Assembly: GCF_000813845.1 (NCBI RefSeq)
Contig: NZ_JWTB01000042.1
Coordinates: 1-64,000, forward strand
Direction: 5' to 3'
From: Pseudarthrobacter phenanthrenivorans
Lineage (GTDB): Bacteria > Actinomycetota > Actinomycetes > Actinomycetales > Micrococcaceae
DNA: 64,000 nt
Under the pieces are notes generated by a model. That model had not been told where the DNA came from. It did not search any database and saw only the letters and a list, made by a program, of their open reading frames with translations. Positions within the stretch are counted from its first letter, which is position 1. Every line of letters starts with the position of its first letter. Positions 27,778 to 35,466 of the stretch are shown here, one piece after another. Both the position numbers and the translations under genes were made by a program.

Positions 27778-28959
27778 ATGACGGAGCAGCGGACCTTGAT
27801 GGGTGAGCCAACACCGCAGCCGGCGGGCCCCGCCACCAGCGCCGGGCACCTCCTTCAGTTGCTGCGCTCAAACCCCGCGGGATACAGCCGGGCAGACCTG
27901 CTTGAACTGACGGGAATGGCCCGGTCCACCCTCTACGAGCGGCTCGATGCCCTCTTCGCCGCAGGCCTCGTCTACGAATCCACACCCCTGCGCGGCCAGC
28001 GCGGCCGGCCGCCCCGCTCGCTCCGGTTCGATGACCGGGACAAAGTAGTGGTGTGCCTTGAGATCGGCCACACCCACGCCGGCATCAACCTGCTCGCCCT
28101 CAGCGGGGAGGCGCTGGCCTCCGTCCGCATCCCGGTGGACATCGCCAGCGCCCAGGATGCCGTGGTGGACCACGTGGTCGGCGAGGCGCTGCGGCTGCTC
28201 GACGGCAGGCAGCCGGTGGGAGCGGGAGCAGGGCTGCCCGCCCCCGTGGACCCCCTCCACCGCCTGGGCCTGGAGCGGACCGTCCTTGCCCATTGGGACC
28301 TCCAAAGCCTGCAGGATGCGCTGGAGTCGCGGCTCGATTGCCCCGTCCTGCTGGAAAACGATGCACGGTCCATGGCAGTGGGCGAGGTCCGCGGCCCCAC
28401 GGATTCCATTGTTGCGGTGAAGGTCAGCACGGGAATCGGCTCCGGGATCATTGTCCGGGGTTCGTTGGTGCGCGGCGCGCATGGGGCGGCCGGGGATATC
28501 GGACACGTGCGGATTCCGGAGGCCGCCGGCTGCCGGTGCCGCTGCGGCAGGGACGGCTGCCTGGCAGCAGTGGCTTCGGGCCGCGCGCTGCTGGCTTCCC
28601 CGCAATTCGCGCACTATGGGACGCTGCGCCGGTTCGTCGAGGCTGCGGCCGAAGACCAGGAGGTACGGGACGCCGTCGCCGGGGCAGGAAAGGTGCTGGG
28701 CCGGGCCCTCGCCGCGATGGTGGGAACGCTCAACCCGGGCCGGGTGGCCGTGGGCGGGCTGGTGGGTGTCCTGCCCGGTTTCCTGGCGGCGTGCCGGCAG
28801 CAGATCCTTGCGGATGCCTTTGAACCGTCCCTGGTGGACCTGGAGATCGTTCCCGCGGACAGCCGCAAGGCCACGGCCGTGGGCCTCTGCCGGCTGGTGG
28901 AGGAGAGCCTCTACGCGCCGGAGCGGGTCGAAAGGCTGCTCGCCCAGCGCGGGTGGTGA
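27778..28959 (+). CDS. ROK family transcriptional regulator
   Basis: 393-residue NagC/XylR-type regulator: winged helix at about residues 20-80 (LLRSNPAGYSRADLLELTGM) followed by a ROK sugar-kinase-like domain. The ROK zinc motif is present as CRCRCGRDGC and the ExGH-type segment as GDIGHVRI. It is divergent from the sugar operon and is the obvious candidate to sense the imported sugar. Start ATG 27778 follows GAGAGGA; a start at 27706 would place the N-terminus in the promoter region. Confidence 0.88.
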   Translation: MTEQRTLMGEPTPQPAGPATSAGHLLQLLRSNPAGYSRADLLELTGMARSTLYERLDALFAAGLVYESTPLRGQRGRPPRSLRFDDRDKVVVCLEIGHTHAGINLLALSGEALASVRIPVDIASAQDAVVDHVVGEALRLLDGRQPVGAGAGLPAPVDPLHRLGLERTVLAHWDLQSLQDALESRLDCPVLLENDARSMAVGEVRGPTDSIVAVKVSTGIGSGIIVRGSLVRGAHGAAGDIGHVRIPEAAGCRCRCGRDGCLAAVASGRALLASPQFAHYGTLRRFVEAAAEDQEVRDAVAGAGKVLGRALAAMVGTLNPGRVAVGGLVGVLPGFLAACRQQILADAFEPSLVDLEIVPADSRKATAVGLCRLVEESLYAPERVERLLAQRGW

Positions 28960-29032
28960 GGTTGGGCACCAAGGGTGGCCCGCCGCCGTCGTGCCTTGCT
29001 ACCTTGGAAGCCAAGGCTCCGCACCCGAGCCT

Positions 29033-29073
29033 CCGGACGACGGTTCAGTACCCGGCACGCGACAAGACTGGCC
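29033..29073 (+). promoter_or_regulatory. guanidine-III riboswitch (ykkC-III)
   Basis: The segment has the conserved words of the guanidine-III aptamer in order: CCGGACGA, then AGTACCCGG, then GACAAGACTGG. CCGG (29033-29036) pairs with CCGG (29052-29055), and CAGT (29046-29049) pairs with ACTG (29067-29070) to form the pseudoknot. The AAAGGA ribosome binding site of the first SMR gene follows directly at 29074-29079, so guanidine binding is expected to control translation initiation. A separate small hairpin, CCTTGG-AAG-CCAAGG (29002-29016), precedes it. Confidence 0.9.
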
Positions 29074-29086
29074 AAAGGATCTGGTC

Positions 29087-29410
29087 ATGTCTTGGTTAAT
29101 CCTCATTCTCTCGGGGGCGCTGGAAGCGGTCTGGGCCGCGGCACTGCACCGCGCCTCACAGGCCTCCGGCCGCCGCAGGACCGGGCCGGCGCTCCTCTTC
29201 CTCGCAGCCGTCGCGGCCAGCACCGGTGGGCTTGCCGTCGCCATGCAGACGATCCCCACCGGCACCGCCTACGCCGTATGGGTGGGGGTCGGAGTGGTGC
29301 TCACCTCGACCTACGCAATGGCCAGCAGGGTGGAGCGTCCGACGGCGGTGCGCCTCCTGCTGCTCTCCGGCATCGCCATGTGCGTCGTGGGCCTGAAGGT
29401 GGTGGCCTGA
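29087..29410 (+). CDS. SMR guanidinium exporter subunit A
   Basis: 107-residue four-helix small multidrug resistance protein. The conserved membrane Glu is Glu13 in SGALEAVWA, and GTAYAVWVGVG marks helix 3. The guanidine-III riboswitch directly upstream predicts that it exports guanidinium in exchange for protons (Gdx type) with the partner subunit. ATG 29087 lies eight bases after AAAGGA. The stop overlaps the next start (TGATG). Confidence 0.93.
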   Translation: MSWLILILSGALEAVWAAALHRASQASGRRRTGPALLFLAAVAASTGGLAVAMQTIPTGTAYAVWVGVGVVLTSTYAMASRVERPTAVRLLLLSGIAMCVVGLKVVA

Positions 29411-29772
29411 TGATCAGGCGTTCAGTTCCGTGGCTGGTCCTGCTGGCCTCCGCGGTCCTCGAAGCGGTCTGGGCCACGGCGCTCGGCCTTTCCGACGGCT
29501 TCACCAGGCCGCTGCCCACGCTGGTCTTCGCCGGCACCGCAACCCTGAGCATGCTGGGCCTGGGCATGGCCATCCGGACCATCCCCCTGGGCACGGCCTA
29601 CGCCGTGTGGGTGGGGATCGGCGCGGCGTTGACCGTGGGCTGGGCGATGGCCACCGGCGTGGAGCCGTTCAGCGTCCTGAAGCTGCTGTTCATCGCCGGC
29701 ATCGTGGGCTGCGCGGCGGGCCTGAAGGCGTTGCCGGCAAAGGACCCGGCGCCCGCCCCCAGCAGTGACTAG
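29410..29772 (+). CDS. SMR guanidinium exporter subunit B
   Basis: 120-residue SMR protein, paralogue of its neighbour: LEAVWATALG with Glu18, and GTAYAVWVGIG. Two coupled, non-identical SMR genes usually make an antiparallel heterodimer. The charged N-terminus (MIRRS) and the longer C-terminal tail could set opposite membrane topologies for the two subunits. Regulated with the first gene by the riboswitch. Confidence 0.92.
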   Translation: MIRRSVPWLVLLASAVLEAVWATALGLSDGFTRPLPTLVFAGTATLSMLGLGMAIRTIPLGTAYAVWVGIGAALTVGWAMATGVEPFSVLKLLFIAGIVGCAAGLKALPAKDPAPAPSSD

Positions 29773-29775
29773 GCT

Positions 29776-30408
29776 GTGGACATGGACTCCCCCGAACTTG
29801 CCCAGGCGGTGGACGCGCTGCGGCGCAGGCTGGCTCCCGGTACCCGGACCATCCTTGGCGTTGCCGGCGCGCCCGGGGCCGGGAAGTCCACGCTGGCCGC
29901 CTGGCTCCTGGAACAGTTCAGCCCCGGCACCGCTGTGGTGGTCCCCATGGACGGCTTCCACCTGGGCAACGCCATCATCGAGGGGACTGAGCTGCGGCAA
30001 CGGAAAGGAGCCATCGACACGTTCGACGGCGGCGGCTACCTTTCGCTGCTGCGCCGCCTGGCGCGCCGGGACGAGGCAGTGGTGTACGCCCCGGAATTCC
30101 GGCGCACCCTTGACGAACCGGTGGCCGCCTCGATTGCAGTCCCGGCCGAGGTCCCGCTGGTCATCACCGAAGGCAATTACCTGCTGGTGGACCGGGAGCC
30201 GTGGAAAGAGGTCCGTGCCCAGCTGGACGAGACCTGGTTCATTGAAACCCCGCCGCAGCTCCGGCTGCAGCGCCTGGTGGACCGGCATGTCTCGTTCGGC
30301 ATGGACCAGGACGCCGCCGCAGCCTGGGCCAACGGGCCGGACGAGGCAAATGCCCGGCTGATCCAGGCCACCCGTGCGGCCGCCGGCCGCATCATCCCCT
30401 GGCTGTAG
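29776..30408 (+). CDS. P-loop nucleoside/pantothenate-kinase-like protein
   Basis: 210-residue kinase of the uridine kinase/PanK-like P-loop group: Walker A GAPGAGKST, then PMDGFHLGN and ITEGNYLLVD, where the family binds substrate. Actinobacterial members are annotated only as nucleoside/nucleotide kinase family. GTG 29776 (or ATG 29782) starts three bases after the SMR stop, so it is probably on the riboswitch-controlled message. Any link to guanidine metabolism is unproven. Confidence 0.75.
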   Translation: MDMDSPELAQAVDALRRRLAPGTRTILGVAGAPGAGKSTLAAWLLEQFSPGTAVVVPMDGFHLGNAIIEGTELRQRKGAIDTFDGGGYLSLLRRLARRDEAVVYAPEFRRTLDEPVAASIAVPAEVPLVITEGNYLLVDREPWKEVRAQLDETWFIETPPQLRLQRLVDRHVSFGMDQDAAAAWANGPDEANARLIQATRAAAGRIIPWL

Positions 30409-30469
30409 CCGACCGTCCGGCACAGGCAACCAACGACGCAGTTCATGCACGAAACGACAAGGAGCACCC

Positions 30470-31483
30470 ATGGCACACCTACCCAGTGACCGCGGCAACA
30501 CTGTCCAGCTCGGCGATGGCCTGGCCGTCAGCCCCCTCGGCTTCGGCGGCATGGCGCTGACCCCCGTGTACGGCGACGTCGACCCGGCCGAGGCACTGCG
30601 GACGCTGCACCACGCGGTGGACGCCGGTGTCAGCTTCATCGACACCGCGGACATCTACGGCGGCGGCAGCAACGAGGAACTGATTTCGCAGCTGTTCAAG
30701 GACCGGCGGGACGAGGTCCAGCTGGCCACCAAGTTCGCCCTGGTGGGCACGCCGACCGACGGCTACACGGACATCCGGGGCGACGCGGAGTACGTCCGGC
30801 AGGCCGTGGAACGCAGCCTGCAGCGGCTGGGCACCGACGTGATCGACCTGTACTACATGCACCGCCGTGACGTCCGGGTTCCGATCGAGGAAACGGTGGG
30901 CGCCATGGCGGAACTGGTGAAGCAGGGGAAGGTCAGGCACCTGGGCCTGTCCGAGGTGACGGCACAGGAGCTGCAGGACGCTGCTGCGGTGCACCCGATC
31001 GCCGCCGTCCAAAGTGAGTGGTCCATCTGGAGCCGCGACGTGGAGCGCAACGTGGTCCCGGCCGCCGCCGGCCTCGGCACGGGCTTCGTCCCCTACTCCC
31101 CCCTGGGCCGCGGCTTCCTCACCGGAACGGTGGATACCACGAGCCTGGGCGCCAAGGACTTCCGGCGGAACATCCCCCGCTTCGCCCCGGACGCGGCGGC
31201 CGCCAACCAGGCGGTGGTGGACGCGGTCCGGAACGTGGCGGACCAGCTGGATGCGACGCCCGCGCAGGTGGCTTTGGCATGGTTGCTGGCCCAGGGCGGC
31301 CGGCTCGGCCTGCCGGTCGTCCCGATCCCGGGCACCCGCAAGGCCGCGCGGATCGACGAAAACCTCGGCGCCCTGGCCCTGGACCTCACCCCGGCGCACC
31401 TGGAGGTTCTCGACGCAGCCTCAGACGCCGTCGTCGGCTCCCGTTCCGCGGATCCCACGTGGGTGTCCGAGGGGCGCGAATAG
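30470..31483 (+). CDS. aldo/keto reductase
   Basis: 337-residue NADPH-dependent AKR of the AKR13/YakC-like group. Catalytic Asp and Tyr lie in FIDTADIYGGGSNEE, the Lys in ATKFALVG and the His in YYMHRRD. The cofactor motif PIPGTRKAARIDENLGA is near the C-terminus. ATG 30470 has AAGGAG six bases upstream. Substrate is unknown; such enzymes reduce reactive aldehydes. Followed by an ABM-domain gene on the same strand. Confidence 0.9.
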   Translation: MAHLPSDRGNTVQLGDGLAVSPLGFGGMALTPVYGDVDPAEALRTLHHAVDAGVSFIDTADIYGGGSNEELISQLFKDRRDEVQLATKFALVGTPTDGYTDIRGDAEYVRQAVERSLQRLGTDVIDLYYMHRRDVRVPIEETVGAMAELVKQGKVRHLGLSEVTAQELQDAAAVHPIAAVQSEWSIWSRDVERNVVPAAAGLGTGFVPYSPLGRGFLTGTVDTTSLGAKDFRRNIPRFAPDAAAANQAVVDAVRNVADQLDATPAQVALAWLLAQGGRLGLPVVPIPGTRKAARIDENLGALALDLTPAHLEVLDAASDAVVGSRSADPTWVSEGRE

Positions 31484-31537
31484 CGCGTCACCCTGTAAGC
31501 AGAAACCACGTATTCGACTGCAACTCCAAGGAGCCCC

Positions 31538-31855
31538 ATGACTGCCATCGTGCACTTCGAAGTCCGGATCGACCCCGCGCGCCGGGACGACGCCGCCAAG
31601 TACCTCTCCGAAACCCTCGCCGCCACCCATGCCTGGCCAGGCAACCAAGGCATCGAGGCACTGGTTGACGACGCCGACCCCTGCCACATCCTGGTGGTGG
31701 AAACCTGGGCCACCACCCAGGACCATGACGACTACGCCGCCTGGCGGACAACGCCGGAAGGCAAAAGCGCGCTCCACGAGATCCTGGCCGGGCCGCCAAC
31801 CAAACAGGTCTACTCCAGCTCCCTTCCGCTGGACCTGCAGCCGTCCCTGGGCTGA
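31538..31855 (+). CDS. ABM-domain putative quinol monooxygenase
   Basis: 105-residue dimeric ferredoxin-like protein of the antibiotic biosynthesis monooxygenase superfamily (YgiN-like). Visible motifs are HFEVRIDPARRDDAAKYL, a central LVVETWATTQDHDDY and the WR/HEIL end. Members oxidise quinols or degrade small aromatics without cofactor. ATG 31538 follows AAGGAG. It lies between an aldo/keto reductase and an MBL hydrolase, perhaps as a small detoxification cluster. Confidence 0.8.
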   Translation: MTAIVHFEVRIDPARRDDAAKYLSETLAATHAWPGNQGIEALVDDADPCHILVVETWATTQDHDDYAAWRTTPEGKSALHEILAGPPTKQVYSSSLPLDLQPSLG

Positions 31856-31860
31856 CGATC

Positions 31861-32511
31861 ATGGACTCGCTTCTTTACGACCTGCCGGCCCTGACCATCC
31901 GCAGCATCTCCGTCAGTGCGATGGACAACAACGTGTATCTGCTGACTGCCAAGGAGAGCGGTGCGCAGCTGTTGATCGATGCCGCGGACGACCTGCCCGC
32001 CATCCGGCAACTGCTGGCCGATGGCGCCGGGGACAGCGCCGCACCGGCGCACCTCGCCCTGATCGCCACCACGCACCAGCACTGGGACCATGTGCGGGCG
32101 CTCGGGGAACTGGTGGAAGCAACCGGGGCGCCCACCGCCGCCGGCGCGGACGACGCCGATGCGCTGCCCGTTGCGGTGGACCGGCGGCTTGGGCACGGGG
32201 ACAAGGTGGCCGTGGACGGGTTTGAGCTGGCGGCGGTGCACCTGCGCGGCCATACGCCCGGCTCGATCGCGTTTGTGTACCAGGACCCGGAAGGGCCTGC
32301 GCACATCTTCTCCGGCGACTCGCTTTTCCCGGGCGGCGTGGGCAACACCCAGCAGGAACCGGAACGGTTCGCCCGGCTCCTGTCCGATGTCACGGAGCGG
32401 TTGTTCGACGCCTACCCGGACACCGCCGTCGTCCATCCCGGCCACGGCAAGCCCACTACCCTGGGTGCGGAGCGGCCGCACCTCGGAGAGTGGCGCGCCC
32501 GCGGCTGGTAA
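31861..32511 (+). CDS. MBL-fold metallo-hydrolase
   Basis: 216-residue glyoxalase II-like protein with metal motif TTHQHWDHV (His72, His74, Asp76, His77), later HLRGHTPGS and FSGDSLFPGGVG, and VVHPGHG. The N-terminus ISVSAMDNNVYLL is typical of mycothiol-associated MBL proteins. It starts five bases after the ABM gene and so is co-translated. Substrate unknown; a mycothiol or aldehyde-derived thioester is plausible. Confidence 0.85.
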   Translation: MDSLLYDLPALTIRSISVSAMDNNVYLLTAKESGAQLLIDAADDLPAIRQLLADGAGDSAAPAHLALIATTHQHWDHVRALGELVEATGAPTAAGADDADALPVAVDRRLGHGDKVAVDGFELAAVHLRGHTPGSIAFVYQDPEGPAHIFSGDSLFPGGVGNTQQEPERFARLLSDVTERLFDAYPDTAVVHPGHGKPTTLGAERPHLGEWRARGW

Positions 32512-32526
32512 ATCGCCTTAAACGGC

Positions 32527-32559
32527 TGAGCGGGCCCACCTCAAAGGCGGGCCCGCTCA
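32527..32559. terminator. bidirectional terminator
   Basis: Perfect 11-base arms TGAGCGGGCCC and GGGCCCGCTCA around an 11-base loop, centred between the convergent MBL and DEAD-box genes. Confidence 0.75.
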
Positions 32560-32569
32560 AAAGGCAGTT

Positions 32570-34378
32570 CTAGCGGCCGCGGCGCTCGTTGGACGCCGGG
32601 GCTGATGCGCGGCGCGGGCCGGAGCGGGCCGGGCGGCCTGAGCCGCCGTTGCCGGAAGAGCCGCTGCCCGAACCGTAGGACCCACCGGACGTTCCGCCGG
32701 TGTTGGAGGACCACACGGCGGACGCCGGGCGTCCGCCCGCTGCGGGACGGCCGGTGCCGCCGCGGGGAGCGGCGCTGCGGGTGATCCGGGAATCGCCGCG
32801 GCCCTCTGCTGCACGTCCGTCCGATCCGCGGCCGGCCGATGAGCGGCCACCTGCTGCGGGAACGTCGTTGCGGTGGGTGCCTGCGGTTCCGCGGCCGCGG
32901 GCATTGCGGCGGGCGGCAGCTGCTGCCACGGCGCGGTCCTCGTTCTGCTCAGCCACCCGGTCGAAGGCGGCGCGGGCTTCGGTGCGGCCCTCGAAGGCTG
33001 CAGCCCGGCGCTCGGCACGGGGAACATCGGCGCGGACCGGCTCGGCCGAGACCTTGCCCCGGCCACCGCGGCCGCCACGGCCACCGGCGGACGGCGCAGC
33101 CTGGCGGCGTGCACGCTTGCGTTCGGCGTTGGCGCCCGTGGAGGTGCCCCCGCCCTGCTTCTGGGCCTTGGCTGCCAGCAGCGCGGCGCGGGTCCGCGGG
33201 TCCACCTTCTCGGCGATCTCGCCCACGAGTTCGGCAACGATCGGTGAGCTGGCGGTGACGCGCTCGAAGCTGACGTCCACGCCGGCGGCCTTCATGAGCT
33301 TCTTCACGTCGGTCTGCTGCTCGGGCAGCGTCAGGGTGACCACCGTGCCGTCCGAACCGGCACGGGCGGTGCGGCCGGAGCGGTGCAGGTACGCCTTGTG
33401 CTCGGTGGGCGGGTCCACGTGGATGACCAGTTCGACGTCGTCGACGTGCACGCCGCGGGCGGCCACGTCGGTGGCCACCAGGACGCGGACGTCACCGTTG
33501 GAGAACTCGGCCAGGTTCCGGTCGCGGGCGTTTTGCGACAGGTTGCCGTGCAGGTCCACGGCGGGGATGCCGGCGTCGGTCAGGGTCTTGGCCAGCTTGC
33601 GGGCGTGGTGCTTGGTCCGCATGAAGAGGACCCGGCGGCCGGCGCCGGAGGCGAGCTCCACGATCAGCTGCTTCTTGACGGTCTGGTCGTTGACCACCAG
33701 GACGTGGTGCTCCATGGTGGTCACCGCTGCCTGCGGGTCGTCCACGGAGTGCGTCAACGGGTTGGACAGGTAGCGCTGGACGATCTTGTCCACGCCGTTG
33801 TCCAGGGTTGCCGAGAACAGCAGCCGCTGTCCCTGGCTGGGGGTCATGTCCATGAGCTTCTTGACCACGGGCAGGAAGCCGAGGTCGGCCATGTGGTCTG
33901 CCTCGTCCAGGACGGTGATCTCCACCGCTTCGAGGGTGAGAATGCGCTGGCGGATCAGGTCCTCCAGGCGGCCGGGGCAAGCGATGACGATGTCGACGCC
34001 GGCCCGCAGCGCCTTCTCCTGGCGTGCCTGGGAGATGCCGCCGTAGATCACGGTGGTGTTCAGGCCGGCGGCCTTGGCCAGCGGTTCGATGGTGGCGTTG
34101 ATCTGGGTTGCCAGTTCACGGGTGGGTGCCAGGACCAGGCCCATGGGGCGCCCGGGCTTGCGGAAGTGCTTGGCTTCCCGCTCAGCGAGTCTTGCTACAA
34201 GCGGGATGGCGAAAGCGATGGTTTTACCGGAGCCGGTCCGGCCACGGCCCAGGACGTCACGGCCGGACAGCGTGTCCGGAAGGGTCTTCACCTGGATGGG
34301 GAACGGTTCAACAATCCCCTGGGCTGAAAGGGTGTCTGCAAGGGCCTTGGGAGTACCGAGGGCAGCAAAAGTAGTCAT
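32570..34378 (-). CDS. DEAD-box RNA helicase with RG-rich tail
   Basis: 602-residue RNA helicase. Q-motif GIVEPFPIQ, motif I GRGRTGSGKT, motif II DEAD (VLDEADHMADLG), SAT, and motif VI HRSGRTARAG form the core to about residue 380. The remaining 220 residues are basic and low in complexity: Lys/Arg-rich near 410-440, then Gly/Ser/Arg-rich with RGG-like stretches near the end. This is typical of RhlE/CsdA-like cold-shock or ribosome-assembly helicases. ATG 34378. The 314-base gap upstream (34379-34692) has no gene; it should hold its leader, but I recognise no motif there. Confidence 0.92.
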   Translation of the reverse strand: MTTFAALGTPKALADTLSAQGIVEPFPIQVKTLPDTLSGRDVLGRGRTGSGKTIAFAIPLVARLAEREAKHFRKPGRPMGLVLAPTRELATQINATIEPLAKAAGLNTTVIYGGISQARQEKALRAGVDIVIACPGRLEDLIRQRILTLEAVEITVLDEADHMADLGFLPVVKKLMDMTPSQGQRLLFSATLDNGVDKIVQRYLSNPLTHSVDDPQAAVTTMEHHVLVVNDQTVKKQLIVELASGAGRRVLFMRTKHHARKLAKTLTDAGIPAVDLHGNLSQNARDRNLAEFSNGDVRVLVATDVAARGVHVDDVELVIHVDPPTEHKAYLHRSGRTARAGSDGTVVTLTLPEQQTDVKKLMKAAGVDVSFERVTASSPIVAELVGEIAEKVDPRTRAALLAAKAQKQGGGTSTGANAERKRARRQAAPSAGGRGGRGGRGKVSAEPVRADVPRAERRAAAFEGRTEARAAFDRVAEQNEDRAVAAAAARRNARGRGTAGTHRNDVPAAGGRSSAGRGSDGRAAEGRGDSRITRSAAPRGGTGRPAAGGRPASAVWSSNTGGTSGGSYGSGSGSSGNGGSGRPARSGPRRASAPASNERRGR

Positions 34379-34692
34379 GTAGTTTTTTACGGTCTTTCTG
34401 GCGGTATCCGGGCGGATATCGGCCCCCGATGCCGGTTGGACCAGGGGTTTCGCCGAAGAAAAGTCAGGTGATCAACCGGGCGCTGTAAAAAGGACAGCCG
34501 GCCGGGACCAAATGGAACGCGTTCATCGACGCAGGATGTGCCTCTCACATGAAAAATGCCCACTCCCTGGAAAGGTTCTCCAGATCGGAGCAGGCGGCAT
34601 CACTGCACATCAAGTTCCACCAGTCTAGCATCCCGCCGCCCGGCCACCGTCCGGCCGTTGCCTTCAGGGGCACGGCGGGGCAGTGTTGGAGC

Positions 34693-35466
34693 ATGAGCGA
34701 ACACCCGGAGCAGGGCCAGGAGACGCAGCACAACGAAGCGCACCCGAACCAGGCACACCGGCACCACGGGGACGACGGCGGCGGGGCCCCGGAGCCGGAT
34801 GGCGGCGGCATCAGTCCCGCAACGGTGTGGGACGAGCGGTACCGCAGCAAAACACGGCTCTGGAGCGGGAAACCCAATCCGCAACTGGTCCGCGAAGCCG
34901 GCGGACTCCGACCGGGCAAGGCGCTGGAACTGGGCTGCGGCGAAGGCGCGGACGCCATCTGGCTTGCCCAGCAGGGCTGGTCCGTGACCGCCGTCGACGT
35001 TTCCGCCGTGGCCCTGGAACGGGCGCACTCGCACGAGCTGGCCGAGCTGGCACGCGAAAGCGTGAACGCCTCCAACGGGGACATCCGCAGCCGGATCACC
35101 TGGCAGCAAGCGGACCTGACGCAGTGGCAGCCCGGCGACGCCTACGATTTTGTGACCGCTCAGTTCCTGCATTCGCAGGAACTCGACTGGCGGATCCCGC
35201 TGCGGACCGCTGCCTCGGCCGTCAAGCCCGGCGGCACCCTGCTGGTGGTGGGCCACCACCCGGACCGACTGCCGCCGTGGGGTGCAGACCACCACAACCA
35301 CCGGGACATGTTCTATACGGCCGACGACCTGGTCCGCGAACTCGGCCTGGGCGGGCCGGAGTGGCAGATTGAGGTCCTGACCAGCCGCGAGCGGCCGGTG
35401 ACGGGACCCGAAGGACAGGAAGCGACCATCGCCGACGTCGTGCTGCGCGCCACCCGCCTGCCCTAG
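34693..35466 (+). CDS. class I SAM-dependent methyltransferase
   Basis: 257-residue Rossmann methyltransferase. SAM motif I is ALELGCGEGADAIWLA and the acidic loop VTAVDVSAVAL. The first 40 residues are hydrophilic and His/Gly-rich. The closest general type is the TehB/UbiE-like or thiopurine-like group that methylates small toxic compounds, but the substrate is not evident. ATG 34693 follows TTGGAG. The TAG stop shares CTAG with the convergent MFS gene stop. Confidence 0.82.
   Translation: MSEHPEQGQETQHNEAHPNQAHRHHGDDGGGAPEPDGGGISPATVWDERYRSKTRLWSGKPNPQLVREAGGLRPGKALELGCGEGADAIWLAQQGWSVTAVDVSAVALERAHSHELAELARESVNASNGDIRSRITWQQADLTQWQPGDAYDFVTAQFLHSQELDWRIPLRTAASAVKPGGTLLVVGHHPDRLPPWGADHHNHRDMFYTADDLVRELGLGGPEWQIEVLTSRERPVTGPEGQEATIADVVLRATRLP

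Noticed and set aside
29002-29016. Small hairpin CCTTGG-AAG-CCAAGG as a terminator of the ROK gene
   Set aside because: No T tract follows and it directly precedes the riboswitch; it may be part of the leader, so no terminator was called.
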